64,000 nucleotides of DNA from Streptomyces sp. DvalAA-43 (GTDB taxonomy: Bacteria > Actinomycetota > Actinomycetes > Streptomycetales > Streptomycetaceae). Shown in pieces: positions 52,291 to 61,132 of this stretch. Under the pieces are notes generated by a model. The model was given only the letters and a program-made list of their open reading frames with translations. It was not told the DNA's origin and ran no database searches. Both the position numbers and the translations under genes were made by a program. Numbering within the stretch: the first letter of the stretch is position 1; each line of letters begins with the position of its first letter. The DNA lies in contig NZ_FMBW01000094.1 of NCBI RefSeq assembly GCF_900091725.1, forward strand, positions 62,001 to 126,000. The letters run 5' to 3'.

Positions 52291-54308
52291 CCGACACGGA
52301 TACCGGCGCCGCCGTGCGCCCCGATCTCCTCGCCCTCACTCCGGAGACACTCGCGGCGCTGTCCAACCGCGGCCTGGTCAAACGCGCCACCAAGGAGCTG
52401 GACGCGGGGACGGTGCCCGCGCTCGCGACCGATCCGGACACCACGGTGCGCGCCCGGTTCGACGACGGCACCACCACGTCGCTGCCGCCCGGCACCGGTC
52501 TGGACGAGGGCAGTTGCAGCTGCGCCGCACCGGGGGTGTGCCGCCATCTCATCGCCCTGGTGCTGGCCCACCAGCGCGGCGCCGAGGCCGGACCGGGCGC
52601 AGCCCCCGCCGCGTTCACCGACTGGTCCCCCGGCAGCACCGATGACGCGGTTCTCGCCGAAGTCATCGGCACCCGCCCGTTCACCACGGCCCGGCGCACC
52701 TTCGAGCGGGGTTACGCCGCCGTCGTGCACCGCCCCACGCCCGGCCGTCCCGAGCCCCGGGTCGAGCTCCCCACCTGCACGGTGAGTTTCCCGGTCCCCG
52801 ACGCGATCGCGTACGCGTTGACGGACGCGGCCGCCGCGCTGCGCGGTGAGGTGCTGGCGCTCGCGGTCTGGGCGTTCCGGGCGGCCGACGCCGCGGACAC
52901 CGGCGAGCGTTCCGTACCCGTGCGGGTCGGCGGCCGTACCACCGCGCCGGCCACGGCCCGGCCCGCGCTGGACGCGGCCGTCGAGCTGGTGGACGTGCTG
53001 CTGGCGGAGGGTGTGGCCCACGTCGGACCGGTGCACGGCGGGGCCCTGGCCCGTGCCGGTGCCGCGCTGACCGCCGAGTCGATGCACTGGGCCGCGGGCG
53101 CGATCGCCGCGTTGACGGATCAGCTCACGGCGTACGCCGATCGCAGCGCTCGGTACCGCCCGGAGTCGGTCGCCGCCCTGCTCACCGAGGTGCACGCCCG
53201 TCGGCGGGCCGCGGCGCACCCCGGCGTGCTCGGCACCCGCGAGGCCGGCGACACCCCGCTGCGCCGGGTCCGGCTCGTCTCGCTCGGCTGCCGTGTCCAC
53301 GGCACCGGGCAGTCGCTGGTCTCCGAGGTGTACCTCGCTCACCCCGGCGCGGGCACCGTCCTCGTCCTGCGCAAGGGATGGACGGCCCCCGAGGGCAGGG
53401 AGCTCTCCGCCCCCCATCTGGCCGCCCGCCGTGTCCTCGGCACCCCACTGGGCTCGCTGGCCACCGGAAGCCTGGTCAGCGAGAGCGTCCGGCGCACCCC
53501 GAGCCATGCGCTGACGATCGCCCGGGGCCGGCTCGGCACGACGACCATCACCCCGGTCGGCGCCGCCTGGACGGAGCTTCCCGAGCCGTTGCTCGTACGG
53601 GATCTGACCGCCCTGACGGCGGGCTGGGACGGCAGGCCGCCCCGGCTGATCCGGCCACGGGTCGAGGCGGAGGCGGTCCATGTCGTCGCGCTGTCGGAGG
53701 TGGCGAGCGTCGGCTACGACCCCGCCGAGCAGCGCCTCGAAGCCGTGGTGCGCGATGCCTCGGGGACCCGGGCCCTGGTGGCGTCGGAGTACCGGCCGGA
53801 GTGCCCGGGTGCGCTGGACGCCCTGGCCGACGCCCTGGTGGGCGGCGCCACACACATCAGCGGTTCGCTGCACCGGTCCGGCGGTGGAGTCCGGATCGAT
53901 CCGCTCGGGGTGCTCACCCCGGCGGGGACGGTCGTGCCCGATCTCGCCGCCGGTGACGGCTCCACGGCGCTGGCGGCGGTGGGGCGGCGTCCGTCCGATC
54001 CGCTGACGGCGGCGCTGGACGAGGCGATGTCCGCCATGGCGGCGGTGCCGCACAGCGGGCTGCGTCATCTGGGCGTCCCGGCCCGCGCCCGTATCGACGA
54101 AGCGGCGACCGCGCTGTCCCGCACCGGTCTGGACCGTGCCGCGACGCTGCTGCGCGCCTTCGTCGAGACGCTGGACGGCGGGGCCGTGTCCGACACGGAG
54201 GCCCTCGCCGCCCGTTCCGGGGCGTGGCTGGACGCTCAGCTCCACCTCCTGGTCAGCAGCGAACTCCGCTCCTCGGGAACGGGATCCGGAACGAACGACA
54301 GACCCTGA
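52287..54308 (+). CDS. SWIM zinc-finger protein (YehQ-like)
   Basis: This is a 673-residue protein. Near the N-terminus is a SWIM motif, CxCx5CxH, with C77, C79, C85 and H87 in SCSCAAPGVCRHLIALVLA. SWIM fingers bind nucleic acid or protein. The remainder is mostly helical with no named domain recognised. It is the last gene of the five-gene unit; its ATG overlaps the VWA stop. Start and order match E. coli yehQ, which also carries a SWIM finger. Confidence 0.88.
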   Translation: MTDTDTGAAVRPDLLALTPETLAALSNRGLVKRATKELDAGTVPALATDPDTTVRARFDDGTTTSLPPGTGLDEGSCSCAAPGVCRHLIALVLAHQRGAEAGPGAAPAAFTDWSPGSTDDAVLAEVIGTRPFTTARRTFERGYAAVVHRPTPGRPEPRVELPTCTVSFPVPDAIAYALTDAAAALRGEVLALAVWAFRAADAADTGERSVPVRVGGRTTAPATARPALDAAVELVDVLLAEGVAHVGPVHGGALARAGAALTAESMHWAAGAIAALTDQLTAYADRSARYRPESVAALLTEVHARRRAAAHPGVLGTREAGDTPLRRVRLVSLGCRVHGTGQSLVSEVYLAHPGAGTVLVLRKGWTAPEGRELSAPHLAARRVLGTPLGSLATGSLVSESVRRTPSHALTIARGRLGTTTITPVGAAWTELPEPLLVRDLTALTAGWDGRPPRLIRPRVEAEAVHVVALSEVASVGYDPAEQRLEAVVRDASGTRALVASEYRPECPGALDALADALVGGATHISGSLHRSGGGVRIDPLGVLTPAGTVVPDLAAGDGSTALAAVGRRPSDPLTAALDEAMSAMAAVPHSGLRHLGVPARARIDEAATALSRTGLDRAATLLRAFVETLDGGAVSDTEALAARSGAWLDAQLHLLVSSELRSSGTGSGTNDRP

Positions 54309-54312
54309 CGGC

Positions 54313-54362
54313 AGGCCCTGACGCATCCAGGACCGCTGAGACTTCCGGAACCGCCAGGGCCT
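54313..54362. terminator. weak convergent terminator candidate
   Basis: AGGCCCTG (54313-54320) can pair with CAGGGCCT (54355-54362) across a 34-nt loop between the SWIM and GH4 genes. The stem is short for so long a loop. Confidence 0.3.
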
Positions 54363-54371
54363 CCAGCGCCT

Positions 54372-55718
54372 CTACGGCCGGTTCAGATAGGCGAGGCCGG
54401 GGTGGACCTCGATGTATCCGTCGACGAGGCGTCCGGCCACGGCCACCGAGTCGACCAGCGGGTGCAGCGCGAAGGCCTTCACGGCGGCGGCGCGCGAGCC
54501 GCTCGCCGCCGCGTCCAGTACCGCGCGCTCGACCGCCTTGACCGCCGTCACCAGCCCGACTGCGTGGTACGGAAGCGGGTCGACGGCGACGGGATGGGCA
54601 CCGTTGGCGTCGACCAGGCACGGCACCTCGATGACGGCGTCCTCGTCCAGCACCGAAAGCGTGGTGCGGTTACGGACGTTGAGGATGAGCGAGGTCCGTT
54701 CGTTACGGGCGACGGCCCGCATGAGGGCAAGCGCCACCTGCTCGTAGCCGCCGGACTCCAGATCGCTCTCCTCCCGCTCGCCGACCCCGGCGACCTCCCT
54801 GTTCTCCGACATGTAGGTGGCTTCGCGCTCGGCGCGCGTATGGTCCCAGGCTGCCAGGGCGGGCGTGGCGGGGTCCTTCATCCGGGCGTAGAAGCCCTCC
54901 TGCTGCGTGCGGAGGAAGGCGCCCCGGGTCTGCTCGGCATCCTGGTAGGCGCGTACCGCCTCGCGGTTGAAGTAGTAGTAGTGCAGGTACTCGTTGGGGA
55001 TGGCGCCCAGCGACCGCAGCCAGTCGGCGCCGAAGAGCCGGCCCTCCTCGAAGGACCCGAGGAGTTCCGGGTCCGCGAGGAGCCGCGGGAGTTCGTCCCG
55101 GCCGTCGACGTGGAGCCCGCGGACCCAGCCCAGATGGTTGAGCCCGACGTAGTCGATCCGGGCCCGGTCGGGGTCGGCGCCGAGCACCCGGGCGATGCGG
55201 CGCCCGAGGCCCACCGGGGAGTCGCAGATGCCGATGACCCGGTCGCCCAGGTGGCGGGACATGGCCTCGGTGACCAGACCGGCCGGGTTGGTGAAGTTGA
55301 TGACCCAGGCGTCGGGGGCGAGCCGGGCGATGCGCTGTGCGAGGTCGACGGCGACGGGCACGGTGCGCAGCCCGTACGCGATGCCGCCCGCGCCGACCGT
55401 CTCCTGGCCGAGTACGCCTTCGTCGAGGGCCACCCGCTCGTCGGCCGCCCGGCCTTCGAGGCCGCCGACGCGGATCGCGGAGAAGACGAAGTCGGCGCCG
55501 CGCAGTGCTTCGTCGAGTGAGGTGGTGGCGGTGACGGTGGGCGCGTCCGGGACGCCGGCGGCCTGTTCGCCGAGCACCCGGGCCACCGCCGTGAGCCGGT
55601 CCGCGTCGGTGTCGTAGAGGGTGACCGCCGATACGCGGCCTTCGGCGTGATCGGCGAGCAGCGCCCCGTACACGAGAGGAACCCGGAATCCGCCGCCGCC
55701 CAGAATTGTCAGCTTCAC
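54372..55718 (-). CDS. GH4-family 6-phospho-beta-glucosidase-like enzyme
   Basis: This is a 448-residue NAD- and metal-dependent glycosidase of family GH4. The N-terminal Rossmann motif is KLTILGGGGFRVPLVYGALL. Further landmarks are VGAGGIAYGLRTVP, INFTNPAGLVTEAM, the metal cysteine region ICDSPVGLGRR and the histidine in YVGLNHLGWVRG. The GTG at 55718 gives the exact family N-terminus, although its ribosome site is weak. It should split 6-phospho-beta-glycosides in the cytoplasm, but no PTS genes are nearby. Confidence 0.92.
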   Translation of the reverse strand: MKLTILGGGGFRVPLVYGALLADHAEGRVSAVTLYDTDADRLTAVARVLGEQAAGVPDAPTVTATTSLDEALRGADFVFSAIRVGGLEGRAADERVALDEGVLGQETVGAGGIAYGLRTVPVAVDLAQRIARLAPDAWVINFTNPAGLVTEAMSRHLGDRVIGICDSPVGLGRRIARVLGADPDRARIDYVGLNHLGWVRGLHVDGRDELPRLLADPELLGSFEEGRLFGADWLRSLGAIPNEYLHYYYFNREAVRAYQDAEQTRGAFLRTQQEGFYARMKDPATPALAAWDHTRAEREATYMSENREVAGVGEREESDLESGGYEQVALALMRAVARNERTSLILNVRNRTTLSVLDEDAVIEVPCLVDANGAHPVAVDPLPYHAVGLVTAVKAVERAVLDAAASGSRAAAVKAFALHPLVDSVAVAGRLVDGYIEVHPGLAYLNRP

Positions 55719-55784
55719 GCTTCCGCATGGTACGGGGACCGGCCCGCGCCAGGGCCGAACGCCCCGGGCGGCGGCTCGCACCGT

Positions 55785-55859
55785 ACGCCCGAGGACACCA
55801 CCGGGCCCCACGCCCAAGAACACCACCGGGCCCCTCGCCCGAGGACGCCGTCCGGCCCG
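55785..55859. repeat. three tandem 25-bp repeats
   Basis: Three adjacent 25-bp units (55785-55809, 55810-55834, 55835-55859) share the core CGCCC-AGGACACCACCGGGCCC with a few substitutions; copy 3 is the most diverged. They lie in the gap between the conservon P450 and the GH4 start and run directly into a large hairpin. Confidence 0.75.
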
Positions 55860-55897
55860 GCGGCCGCGGACCCGGGGGTCCGAGGCCGCCGGGCCGG
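55852..55897. terminator. conservon terminator hairpin
   Basis: CCGGCCCGGCGGCC (55852-55865) pairs perfectly with GGCCGCCGGGCCGG (55884-55897), with an inner GGACCC/GGGTCC stem. It lies 38 bp beyond the P450 stop and should end the leftward cvn transcript. Its left arm overlaps the third tandem repeat. Confidence 0.7.
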
Positions 55898-55934
55898 AAG
55901 CCGGTCGGGCCCGCGCTCCGGGGAGCGGGTCGGG

Positions 55935-57527
55935 TCAGCTGCCGCCCCACCACCGCGAAACGGCCCGCCACAGCCGCGCCGGTGCGGATTCGCCGCCGCG
56001 CTGCTGCGGGATCCGGCCGACGGCGGACGGTTCGGCGCCCGTGCCCCCGGATTCACCGAAGGACGGTTCGGTCACCGCGCTCCTGGACTCGTCGACGGCC
56101 GTGGCGGTGGCCGCTGTGCTCGCGGCGGCCGGGGCGGGGGCACGGCCGGGCGTGGGGGCGGTGTGCCGGACGGTCGACTGCACCTCCCAGTCCTGGCGCT
56201 GCGGGTTGGGCCTTCCCATGGACGGCGGTTCCTTGTCGTCCTGCGGCGGGCGGGCCGCGAAGTCCGCCGGAAGCTCCACCAGGTGCCGGCCCATGATGTT
56301 CCCGACCCAGCTCAGCTCGCTCTCCTCGACGGCGAGTTCGAGGTCGGGCAGTCGCATCAGCAGGGCGTCGACGCCGACATCCGCGATGGCCCGTCCGATG
56401 TCCTGTCCGGGGCACTCGTGGGGGCCGCCGCTGAACGCGAGGTGGGCGCGGTTGCCCGCCATGTCGGCACTGAGATCGGGCCGGACCACCGGATCGGTGT
56501 TGGCCGGTGCGATGCCGACGATCAAGGCGTCGCCCTCCTTGATCTGCTGACCGCCGAGCTCGGTGTCCCCGACGGCCCAGCGGCCGAAGACCGCGGTGAA
56601 CGGCGGCTCGTCCCACAGCGTCTGCTCGACCGCTTCGGGCACCGTCATGTGTCCGCCGCTGAGCCTGGCCCGGAATCGCGGGTCGGTGAGCACCATGCGC
56701 AGGACGTTGGCGATCAGGTTGGCGGTCGCCTCGTAGGAGGCGATCAGGATCAGCCGGAGGTGCTCGCTGACCTCCTGGTCGTTCAGCCCGGCGGGGTGCT
56801 CGACGAGCCAGGTGGCGAAGTCGTCCGCGGGTTCGCGGCGGCGGCGCTGGACGAGCCGGGTCAGCGCGTCGAGCACATAGGCGTTGCTCGCGACCGCGGT
56901 CGCCGTGCCCCGCGTCATGTCGCGGGCGGCCTGGACCATCCGGTCGTTGTACTCCTCGGGCATGCCGATGATCGCGCACGTCACCATCATCGGCAGCCGC
57001 TCGGCGAACTGGCCGACCAGGTCGGCACGGCCCTGCTGGCAGAACTCGTTGACGAGCCGGTTGCTGTAGCGGTTGACGTGGCGGCGGACGCCGCGGGTGT
57101 CGATGCGGGCCATGCTGTCGGTGACCGCGCCGCGCAGGCGCTCGTGCGTGGCGCCGTCGGCGAACACACACATCGGCTGCCAGGTGAAGATCGGGGCCAG
57201 CGGGTGGTCCGGGGCGACGCTGCCGTCCTGGAGGGCCCGCCACCGGCGGGAGTCGCGGGAGAACTGCGAGGGCGTACGGGTCACGTGCAGGTTCTCGCTG
57301 TGTCCGAGGACCAGCCAGGCGGGCACGTCCCCGTGGAGCAGCACGGGGGCCACGCTGCCGTGTTCGGCGCGCAGCTTGTCGTACAGCCCGTGGGGGTCCC
57401 GTTCGGCCTCCGGGCCGTAGAACCGGCGCAGTCCGCCGGGGCCGATGCCGAGGCCGTGGGCCGGGCATTCGGGGGGCGGGACCGGCCCCGTGGCCGCTCC
57501 GGGCTCGTAGTGGAATGGGGTTGTCAC
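55935..57527 (-). CDS. cvnE: conservon cytochrome P450, CYP157-like (CvnE)
   Basis: This is a 530-residue P450. The heme loop FSGGPHECPGQDIGR places the proximal cysteine at Cys372. The I-helix reads IASYEATAN (about 262-270). The usually invariant K-helix ExxR is missing: the segment is EQTLW (301-305), the substitution described for the CYP157 family. About 110 C-terminal residues form a Pro/Ala/Thr-rich tail not needed for catalysis. It follows cvnD by 70 bp and completes the cvnA-E set. Whether it is catalytic or a sensor is open. Confidence 0.92.
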   Translation of the reverse strand: MTTPFHYEPGAATGPVPPPECPAHGLGIGPGGLRRFYGPEAERDPHGLYDKLRAEHGSVAPVLLHGDVPAWLVLGHSENLHVTRTPSQFSRDSRRWRALQDGSVAPDHPLAPIFTWQPMCVFADGATHERLRGAVTDSMARIDTRGVRRHVNRYSNRLVNEFCQQGRADLVGQFAERLPMMVTCAIIGMPEEYNDRMVQAARDMTRGTATAVASNAYVLDALTRLVQRRRREPADDFATWLVEHPAGLNDQEVSEHLRLILIASYEATANLIANVLRMVLTDPRFRARLSGGHMTVPEAVEQTLWDEPPFTAVFGRWAVGDTELGGQQIKEGDALIVGIAPANTDPVVRPDLSADMAGNRAHLAFSGGPHECPGQDIGRAIADVGVDALLMRLPDLELAVEESELSWVGNIMGRHLVELPADFAARPPQDDKEPPSMGRPNPQRQDWEVQSTVRHTAPTPGRAPAPAAASTAATATAVDESRSAVTEPSFGESGGTGAEPSAVGRIPQQRGGESAPARLWRAVSRWWGGS

Positions 57528-57597
57528 GATCGCTCCAGGGATCAGGTTTCCAAGAACCGGACGGGTGGGGATGCGCGCGGGGGGATGGGTACTGCGG

Positions 57598-58212
57598 TCA
57601 GGCGAGCGGGAGGGACAGGCTGTGCAGATAGCGCATCAGGGTCATCAGCACATCGCGGCTGGAGCCGCGCAGTCGCGCGTCGCAGTCGATCATCGGGACC
57701 TCTTCGGGCAGGTCCAGGGCACTCCGCAGCGCCTCGACGGGGTGTTTCGGGGCGTCGGGGAAGGTGTTGATGGCGACGACGAACGGTACGCCGCGCTCCT
57801 CCAGCCTGCCGATGACGTCGAAGCTGACTTCGAGCCGTCGGGTGTCGATGAGGACCACCGCGCCGAGGGCACCTTCGAACAGACCGTTCCAGAGGAACCA
57901 GAACCGTTCCTGGCCCGGGGTGCCGAACAGATAGAGGATCAGCTCCTCACTGATGGAGATCCGGCCGAAGTCCATGGCGACGGTGGTGGCGGTCTTGCTC
58001 TCCACCCCGAAGTTGTCGTCCACGCCGACCCCGGCCTGGGTCATGGTCTCTTCGGTGGTCAGCGGCCGGATCTCGCTGACGGAACCGACCATGGTCGTCT
58101 TGCCGACCCCGAACCCGCCGACGATCACGACCTTCACCGCGGCTGTCGCCGTGGTGGGAAGGACGTCCTCGCTCCGGGGGCCGGTGATCGTGTCAGAGCT
58201 TCTGAAGTCCAT
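57598..58212 (-). CDS. cvnD: conservon small GTPase-like protein (CvnD)
   Basis: This 204-residue Ras/MglA-like GTPase has P-loop VGGFGVGKTTMVGSV near residue 32, switch II region LFGTPGQERFWFLW and base-recognition-like INTFPDAP. It starts 20 bp inside cvnC, so translation is coupled. In conservons it is thought to act as the switch of a membrane-associated, eukaryote-like signalling complex with CvnA, B and C. Confidence 0.95.
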   Translation of the reverse strand: MDFRSSDTITGPRSEDVLPTTATAAVKVVIVGGFGVGKTTMVGSVSEIRPLTTEETMTQAGVGVDDNFGVESKTATTVAMDFGRISISEELILYLFGTPGQERFWFLWNGLFEGALGAVVLIDTRRLEVSFDVIGRLEERGVPFVVAINTFPDAPKHPVEALRSALDLPEEVPMIDCDARLRGSSRDVLMTLMRYLHSLSLPLA

Positions 58213-58564
58213 GCATCACCGCTTCGAGAAGGGACCTGTCCGGGAGGGTGGCGCGGACGATGGGTGCGCGCGATTCGATGAGTTCGGCAGCGAGGAGCTC
58301 GGTGAGGAGCGAGGTCACCACGCTGAAGGGCAGACCGAGGTACGCCGAGATCTCCGCGACGGATAACGGTGCTTGGCAGAGCCGCAGGATCACGGCCTGC
58401 TCGGGCTGGACCGTCGGCGTCGGCTGTGCCTGCGCGACGATCATCGTGACCAGATCGAGGTGTGCCCGCTCGCTGCCGTCGGGATCGCCGGTGATCACGT
58501 ACAGCCGTTCCGGGTCACTCAGTGCCGGATCGGCCTTTCGGCGTTCTCTTCGGGGAGAATTCAT
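58193..58564 (-). CDS. cvnC: conservon DUF742 protein (CvnC) with a TTA codon
   Basis: This 123-residue DUF742 protein is typical of CvnC: ERLYVITGD near the start, AVILRLCQAPLSVAEISAYL and LGLPFSVVTSLLTELL, a winged-helix-like core. Codon 67 is TTA (58364-58366), in APLSV. This rare codon links expression of this and perhaps the following coupled genes to bldA. The start overlaps the cvnB stop (ATGA). Confidence 0.95.
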   Translation of the reverse strand: MNSPRRERRKADPALSDPERLYVITGDPDGSERAHLDLVTMIVAQAQPTPTVQPEQAVILRLCQAPLSVAEISAYLGLPFSVVTSLLTELLAAELIESRAPIVRATLPDRSLLEAVMHGLQKL

Positions 58565-58968
58565 CCGGGCTGCCCGTCGTGGCGCGGCGGACTCGTCAGA
58601 TGGGCGCCGATCCTGACGACCATGTCACGCATCCGCGATCCGACCAGTCCCGCGTCGACCGTCTCCCCGGCGAGGACCGCGAGGTACGCGCCGGTTCCGG
58701 CGGCCATCAGGTAGAAGAACCCGCCGGTGACTTCGATGACGACGAGCCGCATCAGCCCGTCGCTGTACGGGATCTCCGAGGCGACGGCGGCGGCCAGGCT
58801 CTGCAGTCCGGCGCAGGCCGCCGCGAGGCGGTCGGCGACATCGGGGTCGCCGCCGTGCCGGGCGATGCGCAGACCGTCGGCGGAGAGCACCACGATCTGG
58901 TGGATGTCCGGTACGTCGTCGGCCAGTTCCTTGAGCATCCAGTCCATGTTTCCCCGCTGCTGGATCAC
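58561..58968 (-). CDS. cvnB: conservon roadblock/LC7 protein (CvnB)
   Basis: This 135-residue roadblock/LC7-domain protein reads MLKELADDVPDIHQIVVLSADGL, then YLMAAGTGAYLAVLAGETVD. GTG 58968 is chosen: it overlaps the cvnA stop (GTGA) and GGGAG lies 8 nt upstream. Roadblock proteins regulate Ras-like GTPases, here CvnD. Confidence 0.94.
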   Translation of the reverse strand: MIQQRGNMDWMLKELADDVPDIHQIVVLSADGLRIARHGGDPDVADRLAAACAGLQSLAAAVASEIPYSDGLMRLVVIEVTGGFFYLMAAGTGAYLAVLAGETVDAGLVGSRMRDMVVRIGAHLTSPPRHDGQPG

Positions 58969-60599
58969 TTCAGGTCTCCCTTGTCCCACGCATCGTCAGA
59001 GTCTTCGTCGGTCGTCGGGTCCTGCGGCACACCGTTGACGGCGTTGGTGAAGGCCTCCAGCCAGAGTCCGGGGGGCTGTTCCTTGCCACCGGGACCGCCG
59101 GGGCCGTGACCGTTGGCCTGGCCGTTGGTATGGCCGTTCGCGTAGCCGTTGCGCTGGCCCGCGGTGGGGTCGACGGGCTGGGCCGGGAGGTTGTGCGAAC
59201 CCAGGGGCGCCCGGCCGCGGCTGCGGCGTTGCGGGAGCCCGCCCGCGGTCCACTCGGTCACCACGGGGATGTCGTCCTCCAGGGCGGCCGCGGGAACGAC
59301 CGGCCGGGCGACGGGTGCGACCGGTCCGGTGGCGGGTCGTTGGGCCACCGGGGTACGGGGCTTGCGGCGGGCGGGCACGACGTGCTTCATGGCCTCCTGG
59401 TCGATGTCGCTGGTGGGCCTCGACGTGGCGCCGATGCCGTGGGCGATACCGGGAGCGGGTCCGGTGGTGATCATGGCGCGGGGCACGATGAGCACGGCAC
59501 GGACACCGCCGTACGCGGACTGCCGCAGCGAGACCTGGAGGTCGTACATCCGCGCGAGCCTGCCGACGACGGCCATGCCGAGCCGCGGGGACTCGCCGAG
59601 GTCGTTCATGTTGGAGCCGGCCTGGGCCCTGGCGAGCATGTTCTCGGCCCGCGAGCGGGCCTCCTCGCTGAGCGAGACGCCGCCGTCCTCGATCTCGATG
59701 GCGATGCCGGTCTGCACCTCGACGGCCGTGACGTGCACCCGGGTCTGCGGGGGCGAGTAGCGGGTGGCGTTGTCGAGGAGTTCGGCGCAGGCGTGGATGA
59801 GCGGCTCGACGGCGGTGCCGATGATGGCGACCTTGGCGATCGAGTGCAGATCGACGCGGGGGTACTCCAGGATCCGTGACATGGCGCCGCGCAACACGCT
59901 GAACAGCGGTACGGGCTTGGGCCACTGGCGGCTGGGCCGGGCGCCGCCGAGTACCGCGATGGAGTCCGCGAGACGGCCGATCAGCGCGGTGCCGTGGTCG
60001 ATGCGGAGCAGGTCGTCGAAGACGTCGGGGTTGCGCCCGTGGTGCTCCTCCATCTCCCGCAGCTCGCTCGCCTGGCGGTGGACGATCGCCTGGACCCGCC
60101 GGGCGACGTTGACGAAGGCGCGCTGCGCGGAGTCGCGCATCGCCTCCTCGTTGTCGATGATGTTCAGCACCGTGTAGACGAGGGTGCGCTGGGCGTCGGG
60201 CAGATCGCGGTACAGCTCGTCCGCGTCGACGACGTCACGGAGCACCTCTTCGGGCGAATTGCCCACCCGCAGCCGGTGGATCGCGGCCGGCAGGAGCTCC
60301 TTGCTGAGGCGCACGGTCTCGTCGTCGTGGGTGGCGATGCGCCGCTCCAGATCGGCGAAGCGCCGTTCGTACACCGCGCGCTGGGACCGCAGGTCGCGGG
60401 CCCGGCGAGCGAGTTGGACGCTCAGGGCGACGACCACGACGGTGGCCACGGCGCCGCACCACACGACCGGTATGCGCGCGGCCGCGGAAGCCAGTGCCAC
60501 CGCGGCGGCGGTGGCGCCGCCCATCAGGAGCACGGGCAGCAACACAGCACGAGCGACAGGGACTTCTCGGTCGATCGGCGGTGATTCAACACGAACCAT
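58965..60599 (-). CDS. cvnA: conservon sensor kinase-like protein (CvnA)
   Basis: This is a 544-residue membrane protein. Two hydrophobic segments stand at residues ~18-65 (AVLLPVLLMGGATAAAVALA; VWCGAVATVVVVALSV). A coiled region (YERRFADLERR) and an HATPase domain follow, with N-box ELLDNATRYSPPQTRV and a G box IEDGGVSLS. No phospho-accepting histidine box in the classical place was recognised. The C-terminal ~150 residues are Pro/Gly/Asn-rich. It heads the conservon and has AGAGG 8 nt before the ATG. Confidence 0.94.
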   Translation of the reverse strand: MVRVESPPIDREVPVARAVLLPVLLMGGATAAAVALASAAARIPVVWCGAVATVVVVALSVQLARRARDLRSQRAVYERRFADLERRIATHDDETVRLSKELLPAAIHRLRVGNSPEEVLRDVVDADELYRDLPDAQRTLVYTVLNIIDNEEAMRDSAQRAFVNVARRVQAIVHRQASELREMEEHHGRNPDVFDDLLRIDHGTALIGRLADSIAVLGGARPSRQWPKPVPLFSVLRGAMSRILEYPRVDLHSIAKVAIIGTAVEPLIHACAELLDNATRYSPPQTRVHVTAVEVQTGIAIEIEDGGVSLSEEARSRAENMLARAQAGSNMNDLGESPRLGMAVVGRLARMYDLQVSLRQSAYGGVRAVLIVPRAMITTGPAPGIAHGIGATSRPTSDIDQEAMKHVVPARRKPRTPVAQRPATGPVAPVARPVVPAAALEDDIPVVTEWTAGGLPQRRSRGRAPLGSHNLPAQPVDPTAGQRNGYANGHTNGQANGHGPGGPGGKEQPPGLWLEAFTNAVNGVPQDPTTDEDSDDAWDKGDLK

Positions 60600-61132
60600 C
60601 TAAGACCTCTGGCGGTTGATTCGGGAGGTATGCACGCTTGCAGGACAGTCGTGTACAAGCGCTCGAATTCATATCAACTCGACTTCACTGCGCGTGAGCT
60701 TAGTCAGATCGAATCAGTGCTTCGGCACATTCACCCAACCCCCTGCGCGAGCGCCCCAGCAGTAATACACTCACGAGTTTTTGCACGCACCGCCGTCGCA
60801 CGCACACAGGGAGTGACAGCCGATGGGATTCAGCGAGGAATGGGGGCGTTCGTACCGGAGGATGGGACGACTTCCAACCTGCGGGCCCGACCGCCCTGTT
60901 GAGCACGTACGGTGAGGGTGGAGATCACCGATTCGGTTCGCTCCGAACACCTCACACCGACCGTCCCACAGAGCGGGACATACGCACATGCGATCGAACT
61001 GGATCGAAAGGAGCACATTCATGACTCCGGGTGGGGTGGACCTCGCGGTCACCGAACTGACGAGCGGTACGGCCGGCACCGGCAGCACACGCAGCACGGA
61101 ACGCACCGGAACCGAAGGGGAACGGACACACC
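60600..61132. other. intergenic region between conservon and iclR, with short coupled ORFs
   Basis: This 533-bp divergent gap is less GC-rich near 60650-60780. On the + strand AGGGAG precedes ATG 60823, which opens a 30-codon frame to 60915 (MGFSEEWGRSYRRMGRLPTC at its start). Its stop overlaps GTG 60912 (GTGA), starting a frame that runs to 61187. A further ATG at 61021 has a strong AAAGGAG 8 nt upstream and opens a frame to 61209. None resembles a known protein. They may be translated leaders or remnants. No clear promoter was identified. Confidence 0.4.
60823..60915 (+). CDS. possible 30-residue leader or remnant ORF
   Basis: ATG after AGGGAG with 9-nt spacing; the peptide ends GPDRPVEHVR. 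Its TGA overlaps a following GTG. No homologue is known to me. It could be a translated leader of the downstream IclR gene, a tiny protein, or chance. Confidence 0.3.
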   Translation: MGFSEEWGRSYRRMGRLPTCGPDRPVEHVR

